Part shown: positions 10,687-23,600 of the stretch, in pieces
Layout of the letters: the number at the start of each line of letters is the position of its first letter
How positions within the stretch are numbered: the first letter of the stretch is position 1
From: Apium graveolens
Lineage: Eukaryota; Streptophyta; Magnoliopsida; Apiales; Apiaceae
Length of the DNA stretch: 64,000 nt
Reading direction: 5' to 3'
Assembly: GCF_009905375.1 (NCBI RefSeq)
Contig: NC_133653.1
Coordinates: 69,450,920-69,514,919 of the forward strand
Notes under the pieces: generated by a model
Told to the model about the DNA's origin: nothing
Database searches by the model: none
What the model saw: the letters and a program-made list of their open reading frames with translations, nothing else
Made by a program: the position numbers and the translations under genes

Positions 10687-13600
10687 ACTCATTGTGTACA
10701 GGGCAAAAAGAAGAAAGACATATGGATCATAGACAGTGGATGCTCAAGACATATGACATGTGATATGGCCCTGCTATCACAGTTTGAGGAGAAGACTGGC
10801 CCATTAGTGACTTTTGGAGACAACAGCAAAGGTTTCACAATGGGATATGGCAAATTGATTTATGAAAATATTGTCATTGATGATGTAGCACTGGTAGCTG
10901 GTCTTGAAGTGAATCTTCTTTGTGTCAGTCAATTTGCAGACAAAGGTTTCAAGGTTTTATTTAACAAAGAAGAATGTACTTTTATCAGCAAGAAAACTGG
11001 TGAAGTTGCTCTGAAAGGAGCAAAGAAAGGAAGCTTATTTGTTCCAGACTTGGACTCAGCAAATGAAAATGGAATTTGTTGCTTCTATACCAAGGGATCT
11101 GTAGAGCAAAGCAAGCTATGGCATAAGAAGCTGTATCACTTGAATTTCAAGGCAATCAACACTCTAGTCAAAAATGAGTTGGTAAGTGACATGCCTAATC
11201 TGGAATTTGCTCAAGATAAAGTCTTTGATGCTTATCAAAAAGGAAAAATGAAAAGATCAAGTCACAAAAGTAAAAATGTAAATTCTATAAGTGCACCTTT
11301 GCAACTTATTCACATGGATTTATTTGGATCAGTTAATGTCCAATTAATATCAAGAAAAAGATATGCAATTGTGATGGTGGATGACTACTCAAGATATACA
11401 TGGGTAGAATTTATGCACTCTAAAGATGAAACTTCACACATTATAATTGAACACATTAAGAAGATTGGGAAGCAGGCTGAAGATCAGGATTGTGTGAAAA
11501 GATTGAGGAGTGATAATGGAATAGAATTCAAGAATGCAACATTAACTGAATTCGGCAAAGATAAGGGCATAGTTCAAGAATTCTCAACTGCTAGAACACC
11601 TCAACAAAATGGGGTAGTTGAGAGAAAGAACAGAACACTAGTAGAGGCTGCTAGAACAATGCTGCAAGATGCAAAGTTTCCAACTAGTTTTTGGTAAGAA
11701 GCTGTGAACACTACATGCTATACTCATATAAGATACCTCATTAACAAGAATCTTGGAAAATCACCCTACTCAATCTTATCTAAAAGAAAGCCTACTGTAA
11801 AGCATCTTCATGTTTTTGGAAGCAAATGCTATGTGTTGAAGGACAACTCTGAATATGTGGGAAAATTTGACTTTAAAGTTTTTGAGGCAATTTTTCTGGG
11901 ATATTCATTGGAAAGAACTGCATAGAAAGTCTATATGATTGAACAAAATAAGATCATGGAAAGCACATACGTTACTTTTGATGATGACAAATGTTCAGGC
12001 TTGGAATGCCTTGATGAAAATGAAGCCCTAAAGTTTGAAAACCTTAACATTGATAGTGATTCTAATGATAAAGCTGAAGTCAACACAAATCAGAGAATAG
12101 ATGAAGAGTCAAATAAACAAGTGAATCATGAGAATGGAAGCTCATTTCAAACACCTGAATTTGATAGCATAAACTCAGGGGGAGAAAGAGAGGAAGGTTC
12201 TGCAAGTCATGCAAATGGTGAAGAAAACACAGAAAACTCAAGTCAATAAACTCACACCAGAAAGTGGGATAGAAGTCACACTAGAGAAGCAATTATTGGT
12301 GATCCAACTGTTGGTGTAAGGACTAGAAGTGCAACTGCAAATAAATGCCTTCATGCATGTTTTCTTTCACAAGTTGAGCCAAAGAAAACTGAGGAAGCCC
12401 TTCTTGATCCTGATTGGATATCTGCTATGCAAGAAGAGCTAAATCAGTTTAAGAGAAATAAAGTTTGAAAACTGGTTCCTCCACCAAAGAATAGAAGTAT
12501 AATTGGAACAAAATGGGTGTTCAAAAACAAAATGGATGAAAATGGAATGGTCACCAGAAACAAAGTAAGGTTGGTTACAAAAGGATACTCACAGGAAGAA
12601 GGAATTGATAATGTTGAAACTTTTGCTCCAGTTGCAAGACTTGAAGCAATAAGGATTTTTCTTGCATTTGCTGCACATTCAAATTTCAAGGTATATCAAA
12701 TGGTTGTGAAGAGTGCATTCCTTAATGGTGAGTTAGAAGATGAGGTTTATGTGCAACAACCACCTGGCTTTAAAGATCCAGAATTTCCAAGTTTTGTATA
12801 CAAGTTACTCAAGGCTCTTTATGAACATAAACAAGCACCTAGAGCTTGGGATGACACACTGTCAGAATTTTTGATTAAGCATGGATTCACTAGAGGTACT
12901 ATTGACAAGACTCTCTTCTACAAGAAGCATGGTGATGAAATGATCCTAGTTCAGATCTATGTGGATGATATTATCTTTGGTTCTATAAATGCAATGCTTT
13001 TCCAAAGATTCTTTAAGCTTATGCGGAGTGATATGAAATGAGTATGATGGGGGAATTAAGTTACTTTCTTGGACTTCAAGTCAGTCAAAGAAGTGATAGA
13101 ATCTTCATCAGCCAAACTAAGTATGTCAAAGTTTTATTGAAAAAGTTTGGCATGGTTGATTGTTCACCTACATCTACACATATGTCTACAACTACAAAGT
13201 TGGATGAAGATAAAAAGGGAAAGAGTGTAGACATCTCAAGCTATAGAGGAATGATTGGATCTTTGCTTTACTTAACTACAAGTAGACCAGACATCATGTT
13301 TACAACATATTTGTGTGCAAGATTTCAAGCCAATCCAAAAGAATCACATTTGATGGATGTGAAGAGGATTTTCAGATACTTGAATGGGACTCCAAACTTG
13401 GGATTATGGTATCATAAGGGAACTGGTTTTGAAGCTGTTAGTTACACAGATGCAGATTTTGCTGGATGCAGGGTTGACATAAAGAGTACTAGTGGAAGCT
13501 GTCAGTTTCTTGGACAAAGACTTGTATCCTGGTATAGCAAGAAATAACAATATGTATCAACTTCCTTAGCTGAGGCTGAGTACATAGCTGCTAGAAGCTG

Positions 13601-13897
13601 CTGTGCTCAAGTGCTTTGGATTAGAAATCAACTAATGGACTATGGCCTAGTATTACACAAAATTCCAATTATGTGTGACAATACTAGTACAATATGTGGC
13701 TAATCCAGTTTCATTCTAGAACAAAGCACATTGATGTAAGGTACCATTTTATTAGAGAACATGCTGAAAATGGTACCATTGAGCTCATTTTTGTTCCAAC
13801 AGAAAAATAATTATCTGACATTTTTACTAAACCTTTGGATGAAGCAACTTTCACTAGACTTGTAGGTGATATTGGAATTCTTAATTCTTCATCCTAA
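10687..13897 (+). pseudogene. SIRE-P pol (protease, integrase, RT, RNase H), broken
   Basis: Ty1/copia order. Protease DSGCSRHMT near 10733; GAG-pre-integrase LWHKKLYHLN near 11117; integrase with HMDLFGSV, LRSDNGIEF and TPQQNGVVERKNRT, so the DDE triad is present. Both Cys of the HHCC zinc finger are lost (VFDAYQKGK versus VCEGCQKGK in SIRE-A). RT begins at about 12500 and has YVDDIIFGS near 12957. RNase H has TDADFAGC (13450) and EAEYIAA (13570), and ends at about 13897 after a small deletion near 13690. Stops occur at about 11695, 11923, 12247, 12466 and 13545, and there is a frameshift at 13038 (RSDMK / [12 protein letters not shown]). The motif set (SMMGELSYFLGLQV, SYRGMIGSLLYLT) is typical of Sireviruses. 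Confidence 0.92.
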
Positions 13898-14099
13898 GGC
13901 AAGAACTCAGCTAATGTTTTACAGCAGATCAATTACTAATAAATCAAAATTCATTTGATAAATTGGAAATTAACTGAAATATGAATTATAAATATTTCAG
14001 AAATCTCTACATATTTATTTTTCAAAATTCAAAATTTAGCTTTTCTAAGAAAACTGTCTAAATGTTGATTTACATTGTCAATATCTAGCATTAGCACAA

Positions 14100-14610
14100 G
14101 GAATAATCATGTGATCAAGAGTATATAGAGAACAGAGTTCTCGATAAGTCTAATTGACCTATCGATAAGTCATTTTAAGACTTCTCGAGTGAGTTCTCGA
14201 CAAGTCATTTTTTTGAATTCTCGAGGGACTTCTCGATAAGCTTTATTATGATTTATCGATAAGTCATTGTAGAGTTCTCTATAAGTGTTAACTCATAGAG
14301 TTCTTTACAAGTACAATTTTAGACTTATAAATAACTCAAAAATGAAATACTTTAATTCAATAAATTATTTTGGTAAATTACTCTTGATAAATTAATTCTG
14401 ATTTTATTTGGATTTATTCAAATAAAAATTGGAAACTATTCAATCCATTCTGGACAAACTGAGTATTTATTTGACATCTCGACAAGTCAGTTTTAGTTCT
14501 CTAAAAGAGTAATTTAAAATGACTTCTCGATATAAAATTCTCTTTTCAAAATGACTTCTCGATAAGCTAATTCAAAACATCTATTTTTGAGTTCTCGATA
14601 AGTCATTTGC
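14100..14610 (+). promoter_or_regulatory. Repeat cluster upstream of the SIRE-P third ORF
   Basis: A non-coding stretch after pol with about ten copies of a CTCGATAAGTC / TTATCGATAAGTC-like word in both orientations. It resembles the words that make up the LTR repeat region of the same element. It sits just upstream of a TATA box (14617) and the third ORF (14766). SIRE-B has the same arrangement at 60640-61080. A role as an internal promoter or enhancer is inferred. Confidence 0.55.
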
Positions 14611-14616
14611 TTTTAC

Positions 14617-14623
14617 TATAAAT
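14617..14623 (+). promoter_or_regulatory. TATA box before the SIRE-P third ORF
   Basis: TATAAAT followed by ACTCAGACATCTC, 149 bp before the ATG at 14766. The intervening leader is pyrimidine-rich. SIRE-B carries the same block (TATAAAT then ACCCAGACATCTC) 134 bp before its ATG, so it is conserved between diverged copies. Confidence 0.55.
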
Positions 14624-14765
14624 ACTCAGACATCTCGACATACACATACTTACGCCTTCAAGAACTCTAAGTGACCTAGATTTTTCCATTTCAAACTGAT
14701 TTCTCTCTCGTTTCGAACTCTTTCTCTTTAATTTCTTTTACCCACTAAACTTCATACTCTTCTCA

Positions 14766-14974
14766 ATGGCATCAAACACTATTTTACCCTTTATCTTAAA
14801 AGAAACCAACTTTCTTGCATTTCTGGATACAAATCAAGCTCCTGAAGCTTTTAAGAGCTTTGTTAAGTTCTTTTCTAAGACATACTTTGTGGGGGCTCTT
14901 ACTGCTAATCATATGTTTTACTTGGATGTGTTAGGGGATTTCTGGAATACAACAGTGACAAGAACAGTTGTGCA
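14766..14974 (+). pseudogene. SIRE-P third ORF, N-terminal piece
   Basis: Starts MASNTILPFILKETNFLAFL, with the ATG conserved in SIRE-B (MASNT). It runs to the ATH-1 insertion at 14975, where the flanking GTGCA is one copy of the target duplication. Joined to 33880 the frame continues without a shift (TRTVVH, then YENQAASIV). No signal peptide or membrane segment is visible. Its position after pol is that of the envelope-like ORF of some Sireviruses, but nothing in the sequence shows an envelope function. Confidence 0.78.
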
Positions 14975-16391
14975 TGTTCACAATAAAACACACGCGAAAA
15001 TACATGCAAGCGTACGCGATCACAAGTAGTATAAGATTTAAGTCAAGTTCGTTCCCACGGAGATTGGTTTAGGTTAAGTTCAGATTATGCACTTATGCAA
15101 CAATGTGTGATTATCGTTCATAGCTAAGACAAGTAACAAATTTGAGTTGAATAATTACTTAAGAGATTATACTAGCATGCATTAACTAAAAGATTAAAAC
15201 TGATTTACTTATATGAGAATAAAACATGGGATTCTAACTTCATTAAATACTTCATTCAAAGTTTATGTCTTTATCAATAGTATGCGATGGTGATGATAAC
15301 TAATCAGATAACACGAAATTAGTATACGCTATCGTTCGATATACGTATACCCTACTACTATGCATCCACAATCAAGATAGAAGGATATAGACACCAATTA
15401 TGCTTAGACCCTATATGTCTATAGAATTTGAAAACATAACGTTTTAAGAACAAGTTATCTATTATGATTACATAGAGTGTGTAAGATGGTTAAAATTATA
15501 CTACAAATTATGCATGTCAATTCATACATAAACCTTTGCTAGCATGGCAAGTTCTAAACCTCTATATTCATCGTCGCTTCAATAGAGATTAACAAACAAT
15601 CTTAGATGTTAGCTATGCATCAAAGACGAATAAGCACAACCAAACTAGGAAATCATAAATCACCACACACTAAAGATTTAGAACAATCAACTATTAAAAT
15701 CCATAAATAAATCCGCTAGAACCCCATGACAACGATTAGTTCATGATCGAACGCATCGTCACCATGGGTTCCAATGAAAATATGGTAATAAATAAGTTCA
15801 AAATGCTACGAGATAATATAAAAGTACTAGGGTTTAGAACAAATCAAAAGACAAGCATCCAAAAGTATCTCCTAAATTGAAGAATACAAAAGAATGAACT
15901 AATTCTTCTTCTCCTTATCCGTCTCGTATGCACTAGGTCTTCTTAATGTTCTCCCTCGCTTTCTTGTTATTAAAAACATCTTCTCTTCATTATATATAAT
16001 CCCCTGGATCACCTGGACACTCCAAATCTTCAAATTAGAGTAGAAACAGGATTCTGCAGTTTTGTACTGGCGTGGCCGCGCAGCACTGGAGTGCGGGCGC
16101 ACTGACCTACTGGAATAACTGGCGCGGGCATGCCTAACCTATCACGGGCGCGCTGTGCTTCTGCTTTTTTTCTACAGTTTCTTCTTTTGGCACTCCATTC
16201 TTCTTGCGATCCTCCGAAACTCAATTCCTAACTTTGGATTAGCATAAAATCATTGTAAAGCTCCTTTCCACCTCCTGACCAGTGCCCTGCAATGACTCAA
16301 CACAAAACACATCAAAAATACCAAATACTTGTCCAAACACCAACTTAAGCCGAAATGAAGCGTTCCAAGTGGATATAAATTCCACTTATCA
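14975..16391 (-). repeat. 3' LTR of ATH-1
   Basis: In minus orientation it starts TGATAAGTGGAATT and ends TTTATTGTGAACA. It carries a TATATATAAT promoter-like box near 15988-15997 and a GC-rich cassette at 16066-16165. Pairs with 32458-33874, same length. Confidence 0.92.
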
Positions 16392-16409
16392 CACTCCCAA
16401 ACTTAAATC
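16392..16409 (-). other. Polypurine tract of ATH-1
   Basis: Minus strand AAGTTTGGGAGTG directly before the LTR start, the usual Athila form of the plus-strand primer. Confidence 0.75.
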
Positions 16410-17632
16410 AATGTTTGTCCTCAAGCATAAACAGACTCAATGGAAAAAAACACAATTAATGCAGGAATGCAACTGATATGAATATTCAACAATCCTCTCA
16501 GAATAACCATAACCAATCAACAAGCAAATGTCGCTAAGAATGCAATTACTTGAAATAGAGTTAAACTAAATCCCACAATCCAACTTACAAGCCAGAAACG
16601 TGCATGTGTGAAATGCTTATCAGATATACTCCCAACACTAGATCAATAATCATATCCTATTTGTCGCCAAAACAATCACAAGTTTATAAATAGAATAGAT
16701 GTTAAACACATAATGACTCATAATACCTCATTTGTACTAGAGTTATACAAGGATCATGCTATAATACTGAAACATAAACACAAAAATGCTTATTTGACCA
16801 TGCCATGAATGAGGTCCCAAAAGACTTATACAATAATACCCATGTAGCAAGCGTTAGGTTAGCGGATACCAAACTATACAAGCTTTAGGTCACTTGGCAC
16901 AAAGTCCCCTAGAACTTAATTGCTCGAGTATTAAAGAGCTCGCCCTTGGTCAATTCTACATAAACACATAACAACATATTTTCTTTTCTTTTCTTTTCTT
17001 TTCTTTTTTTCCTATGAATCTGAATGAGTGTGTTTCGCTCCATGTCATTCAACCCTAGACTACTCATAAAAATATGAGCCGGATACTAGCCATTTGACGC
17101 CTAGCTCTATTCACAATAAGCAATGAAATCCATGATTTCCCCAGTTTAAAATTCAGTGTTCCTATGTCATTACGAGAATAACAAAAATTCTAAATATAAC
17201 CAAGTGATTAAATTCCGATAAACAAACAAGTATGATCATGATCTAGTTCAAAAGCAACCTATAAGACTTGTTAATTCTTTTTTGTTTCTGGGCATGCAAA
17301 TCAATTCATTAGGACTTAATCATCACTCTACTGGACATCACTACACTCAAATTAAGATCAACAAATCAATCAGAAATAGCTCAATCTAAGGGATCATGTT
17401 ATATGCATGCAAATGCAACTCCATGGACTCACATACAAACACAAACAAATATGCAAAACAAAAATGCAAACAACTATATGAACAATAATGCAAAAATACG
17501 AATGAACTACAGTAAACATGCAAAATGAATTTATATGGACACAACACACACTACTAATCCTTACATTATCACCCCCAAAATTAAAATTTTCAATGTTCTC
17601 ATTGAAGGTAATAATAAGGATACAAGGCATAC
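16410..17632 (-). other. ATH-1 3' non-coding region
   Basis: About 1.2 kb between the post-pol ORF and the polypurine tract. It holds no long frame with family similarity. The one notable feature is a run of AAAAG units on the minus strand (16981-17012). Long non-coding stretches here are usual for Athila. Confidence 0.6.
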
Positions 17633-18852
17633 CTAGTCGTCGGTAGGATCACCCTCCTCGGGTGGAGTATCAGGTGGTGGGTACACAGAATCAACTCTAA
17701 ATACAGGCCAATCGACCTCGACACTAGTGGCCTGGAAAGCAGTACCCAAATCCTGTGTCAAATCCGCTGCAAAACGACTGTGAATGTCGTGCATCGCATC
17801 CATGTGCCTAGTCAATCTCCTGTACTGAGCATCTCCAAGTCCAGAACTATCCCCTGTCTGCTGTGCACGAGAAGATCTAGCGGCTCTACGAGAGGATCTA
17901 GTAGCTGCCTGACGTGCCTGAGAAGAACCCCCTGTATAAGTTTGATCAGCTGGCTGGCCACCCGGTAGATGATCATATGTAAACTCAAGCTCTTCTCATC
18001 GGCTTTACTGCCATACCACTCCTTCAGCTGCTGAATCATCGAGCTACCAATGGGAGCACTCGGCATCTGTAGCTACTCATGCTCGGGCCATCTAACACCC
18101 ATCGTAGTGCACAACCTCGTAACAAAGAAGGCATGAGGAATCACCCCCGTGGTCCCTCCTTGCAAGAAACGCAGTATACTCTGATGAATAATATAGTCGA
18201 GATCAATATATTCTTCATTCAAAATCCCCCACAACAGAATAGCCCGATCCATAGTAACCTTGTGTGAATGCGAAGATGGCTTGATATTAGCACACACAAA
18301 CAGGTTCCAAGCCCTAACATACCTGTTCATACACGAAGCAGGAAAAGTAAGCAGCTCATTCGTGCCCGCCTTGTACTTCCACTTCGTGCCTAGAATACGC
18401 AACTCTGCCACAATATAATCCAAGTCCAAATCCTCCCTAGTCTTCTGCACCCAATCCTCAACAATCGGAAGTCTCGCAGGTCTATTGATAACCCGACGAA
18501 TAGCAGCAGGAGTATAATCAACAGTCAACCCACGAACTACTGAAAAACCATTCTTGTCTGCTTGAGCATTCACATAAAATTCCCGCACAATGCTCAACGG
18601 GACTGCAGCGGGTGTCTCACAGAAAGTCTGCCATCCCTTCTCAACAATCATCTCCAAAAGCTTCCCATCATTAGCCATGGGTAAGAAACCCCTTCCCTTC
18701 ATAACCGGTTTAGACATCAACCGGGTAAACTCTGCCTGTGCCTCCGGAGAAGAAAATCTGTTCGCCGTGCCTCCCACACTAGAATCCTCGGTAGATGAGG
18801 GATTAGTCCTACTACCCGCGGTTCTTGCTCTTTTGGGTGTCACAACAAACAA
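17633..18852 (-). pseudogene. ATH-1 post-pol ORF (putative plant transposon protein domain)
   Basis: ATG at 18852. Reads MFVVTPKRARTAGSR, then a basic, Ser-rich N-terminus. A conserved domain follows at about residues 55-255 (FCETPAAVPLSIVREFYVN, MDRAILLWGILNEEYIDL, HAFFVTRLCTTMGV). I recognise this as the 'putative plant transposon protein' domain often found downstream of Athila pol. A TAG at 18073 (probably once CAG) and a frameshift near 17990 interrupt it. The frame then continues through an Arg/Ser/Gln-rich tail to DPTDD* at 17633, about 405 residues in all. The ORF lies where Athila elements have an envelope-like gene, but no membrane segment is visible, so its function is unknown. Confidence 0.78.
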
Positions 18853-19230
18853 ATGATAGAGAATTGGGTGTTTGTATTGTGTAGAAGAGGCTAGGGTTTT
18901 GTAAGTATATGAGATGGTTGTGTATATAAGAAGAGATATATATATAGGAGAGGTATAGGATGGGTGGGGAGTTGTTTAGGGTTATGGGATAATGGGTAGT
19001 TTTAGGGTATAATTCGGGTAAGGAGTGGGGTTTGATCTGATTTTTTTTTCTTCTGATTTTCTCTTTTTTTTTCTTTTCCAGACAGGTTGCGCAGCCTCCC
19101 TTCTTCCAGCGTGGGCGCACCGTGCTTCTGGAAAATATTTCATTTTTTTTTCATTTTTTTGGTTTTTTTTCATTTCGAAGCTACTATATAACAAAGAATG
19201 GGTTGCCTTCGATAAAGCGCTTGGTTTACG
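18853..19230 (-). other. ATH-1 spacer between pol and the post-pol ORF
   Basis: Non-coding, with A-rich tracts on the minus strand and a short GC-rich cassette (19080-19130) resembling those in the ATH-1 LTR and gag. A TATATATATA-like stretch at 18930-18946 lies about 80 bp upstream of the ATG of the post-pol ORF and could be a TATA element; this is weak. Confidence 0.45.
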
Positions 19231-19517
19231 TCGCTAGCTTGACGTGAAACTTCGAAATCAAGTTGTCGTAAGAACGGCTCTCACCACCTCACGGTTCCCC
19301 ATATCACCATAGTAATGCTTCAACCTCTGTCCATTTACGTTGAACGCTTGGTCCGGATGCTATCAAAAATCTTCACAGCTTTATATGGAAACACAGTTTT
19401 GATAATGAACGGTCCTGACCACCTCGACTTAAGCTTTCCTGGAAAAAGACGGAGACGAGAGTTGAACAATAGAACTTGCTGACCAGGCACAAATGACTTA
19501 TGCACTAACCTCCTATC
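19231..19517 (-). pseudogene. ATH-1 integrase C-terminus, severed by COP-1
   Basis: From 19517 the minus strand reads DRRLVHKSFVPGQQVLLFNS and continues to FPGKLKSRWSGPF, the normal Athila integrase tail. It joins KVKRWHD, which ends at 27204 on the other side of COP-1. The 5-mer CTATC is duplicated at both borders. Confidence 0.85.
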
Positions 19518-20612
19518 TGTTGGGAACCACAGACTTAGGGTGTTACTACATTTTACGATAAAGATTACGAAAAGAGGATTACCTTGTTAATGGTTGATTC
19601 CACGCTCTTCTATTTTATTCCCAAATTCCCTTGAGCGAAGTGTGGCCTCCGTCTTCTCAAGTTATCCTCTCTTCTTGCTCCTTGGTGGCTACAATATGTT
19701 TTCACACAATTCCAAGCAAGAAGAGAATAAGAATATATATAGGCTACAATAGGGACCATGGATAATTAGGTTGGGCCTTCTAATTACATCTTGAGCCTAG
19801 CCCAATGTAATTAAATATTAATTCAATCCACTAAAGAATTAATATTTGCACTACCTTTCCTAATACCGTAATTTAATTAATTCGGTTCCAATATTATTTG
19901 CTTATTAAATTCCCCATGTTTAAAATATCATATGTCCATTAATTAAATAAATTACTGATAATTTATTTAATTAATATCTTTTATCTTTGATCATCCACTC
20001 AACCTTTATTTAATTATGCCAGAATAAATTCCACCTGCAGGGTTTCACATAATTAAATCTTTTTGAGCTTTCAAGGGGACATCATTAACCCGAATATTAT
20101 CAGGACATGGATTCCTTCAATAAATAATATCCACCATGTATATAATTCCATCACCCAAAATATAATGATATAATTCAAAAGAATTATTTCATATATAAAT
20201 CAAAGCATGTAAATAATATACACGTGTCAATTACTATTTCCGGATTAAGAACCTAAGCATTAGTAATAACATAGAATCTTAGTTCTCCTTCTTAATCAGT
20301 ATTAAGGGAACAATTCTAAATTTGATCCTGTTCAATATACACAAAGTATACTAGTATTATTTATTAGCCAATATAAACTAATCTAAATAATACTACAGCC
20401 ATACAAGTGGATTTTCCAACACCACCTGTGCTGTGAACCTTATTATATTATATAACCGTATTTAACAATATAATATTCTGTATCCCATTTGATACTAGAT
20501 TGTTCACAATATATAATATTAGACAACATGTAAACATTCAAATGATTCTCAAATAAACTGGCCAGAAATAAATGTACATACTTCAAATAAATATTTTCAG
20601 TATACACTAACA
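19518..20612 (-). repeat. 3' LTR of COP-1
   Basis: 1,095 bp; AT-rich; ends fixed by the CTATC duplication on the left and the polypurine tract on the right. Confidence 0.93.
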
Positions 20613-20625
20613 ATCTCCCACTTAT
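20613..20625 (-). other. Polypurine tract of COP-1
   Basis: Minus strand AAGTGGGAGATT immediately before the LTR. Confidence 0.75.
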
Positions 20626-20682
20626 ACTCAAAATATTCTATGTGTATATCAGTGTTTATTTAATCCACTAGTACATAAAAAT

Positions 20683-23600
20683 CTATGTGTCCATCCATCT
20701 GACTCCTATCGCTTCCACATGCTTGTCAAAAACCTTGGTTGGCAAGCTCTTTGTGAAAGGATCTGCTCGGTTGTCTTCTGATGATATGTGAGCCACAACT
20801 ATATCCCCTCGCTTTACGATTCCTCGTATGAGATGATACTTACGTTCAATATGTTTAGCTGCTTTGTGGTCTCGCGGTTCCTTTGAATTTGCCACAGCAC
20901 CAGTGTTATCACAATACACCGTCAAACTCCTAGGCAAATTAGGTACCACATCTAAGTCCAAAAGGAAGTTCCTGAACCATACAGCCTCCTTGGAAGCCTC
21001 AGAGGCCGCCACGTATTCGGCCTCCATGGTGGAGTCTGTAATGCATTTCTGCTTTACACTCCTCCATATAACGGCTCCACCTCCCAAAGTAAAAACATAT
21101 CCCGAGGTTGATTTCCTCTTATCCCTATCTGATTGGAAATCTGAATCAGTATATCCCAAAGGAAATAGATTTGAGGCCTTGTAAATTAACATATACTCCT
21201 TAGTCCTTCTCAGGTACTTGAGTATAGTTTTCACTGCACTCCAATGTTCCTGACCTGGGTTGGACTGATATCTACTAACCATGCCTACAGCAAAACAGAT
21301 GTCAGGCCTCGTACATAACATAGCATACATTAAGCTTCCACATGCTGAAGCATAAGGAACTGCTTTCATGCTCTCTATATCCTTAGGTGTCGAAGGACAC
21401 TGCTTCTTAGATAGAGCAACTTCATGCTTAAAAGGTAAATAACCTTTCTTGGAGTTCTGCATGTTAAAACGAGCTAATACTTCATCAATATAGGGCTCTT
21501 GAGATAAAGCCAACATCCTTTTCTTGCGATCCCTTATAACTTTGATCCCAAGGATGTATGCCACTTCACCTAAGTCCTTCATGTCAAATTGTTTGAACAA
21601 CCATGCCTTTACTGATGACAACATCTCAACATTGTTTCCAATGAGTAAAATATCATCTACATATAGTACTAGAAAAACCACTGCATTACCTTCACTTCTC
21701 TTATACACGCACGATTCGCTTGGACTTTGATCAAATCCATATGACTGGACTGCCTGATCAAAATGAATATTCCAGTCTCTAGAAGCTTGTTTAAGTCCAT
21801 AAATAGACCTCTTAAGCTTACATACCAGATGCTCTTGGCCTTCCTTAATGAATCCTTTTGGTTGCTGCATATAGATGGTTTCTTCAAGACTTCCATTAAG
21901 AAAAGCTGTCTTGACATCCATTTGCCAAATCTCATAATCGAGATGAGCTGCTATAGATAAAAGAATACGGATTGACTTAAGCATGACTACCGGTGAAAAG
22001 GTTTCCTCATAATCGATACCTTCTTTCTGAGTATACCCTTTCGCAACAAGTCTTGCTTTCCAGGCTTTCACCTTTTTATCTAATCCCCTCTTTTTCTTGT
22101 AGATCCACTTACATCCAATAGGTTTTATACCTTTGGGTGGTTCCATGAGCTCCCAGACCTGATTAGAATACATTGATTCTATCTCAGATTCCATCGCTTT
22201 TTGCCAAAAATCTGCATCTTTGTCTTGTACTGCCTCTTCGTATGTACAGGGATCATCATCATGTTCACCAGGGACCAAGTCTGAAGACTCTCCCAAAAAC
22301 ATGAATCTATCAGGCTGTTGAACAACCCTCCCACTACGACGAGGCACTGGTGCGGTATTAGTGACAGGTTGTACATTATGTTGTGGTTGTTCTACTTGTA
22401 CTACAGCTTCATGGGTATTATTTATCCCTCCCACTAGTTCCTCTAAAACAACACTACTCATGGGTTTGTGATTCATTATATAGTCCTCCTCCAAGAATCT
22501 TGCATTGGTGCTAACAATGACATCCCGATTCTTCGGACCATAAAATAAATATCCTTTCATTCCCATGGGGTAGCCTACAAACAACTTTACTTCTGTACGA
22601 GATTCTAACTTAGTCGCGTTCTTGTTCAGCACATGTGCTGGACAACCCCATATTCGAATATGTCTTAGACTCGGTTTATCCCCGGTCCATAATTCTAAGG
22701 GGGTTTTAGGAACCGACTTAGAAGGTACTAAGTTCAGAAGATAAGCTGCTGTCTCTAAGGCATGTCCCTAAAACGACTTGGGTAAATCCGAATAACTCAT
22801 CATCGATCTAACACTCTCTAAAAGAGTTCGGTTCCTTCTCTCTGCTACACCGTTCTGCTGGGGTGTGCCTGGTGCAGTTAACTGGGATTCTATCCCATTT
22901 TTTGATAAATATTCCCTAAATTCTCCAAGCAAGTATTCGCCACCACGATCTGATCGTAGTGACTTGATACTTTTATTAAGTCGCTTCTCCGTTTTAGCAT
23001 TGTACTCTTTGAACTTATCAAAGCACTCAGACTTACGGCGCAACAAATAAACGTACCCATATCTAGAATAATCATCAATGAAAGTGACGAAATATTCATA
23101 ACCACCTCTTGCTTGGATATTTATGGGTCCACATAAATCAGAGTGAACCAATTCTAATACTTGTTTGGCTCTATTCCCCTTTGCCTTGAAAGGCCTATTA
23201 GTCATTTTACCTTCCAAGCAGGATTCACAAAATGGAAATGGCTCCACTGCCAATGAGCTTAAAGGCCCGTCTACTACCAGTCTTTGAATCCTCCTCAAGT
23301 TAATATGACCTAATCTCAAGTGCCAAAGATATGTTTGGTTCAAACTAGAAGGTTCCTTTCTTTTAGTAGAGTTAGAAGATGTGTTGTTCAATTCCCTAAA
23401 TTGTAGTTGCAGTGCAGATTGACTAGGATTAATTATATACAAATTGTCTTGCAATGTACCAGAACATATAATTCGTTTATTCATCATAATAGAAACATTA
23501 CGATCCAAACAAACATTATAACCATCCAAAGCAAGTTTAGAAACCGAAATTAAATTCCTTCTAAAAGAAGGTACTTAAAGACAATTGTTCAAAACCAAAA

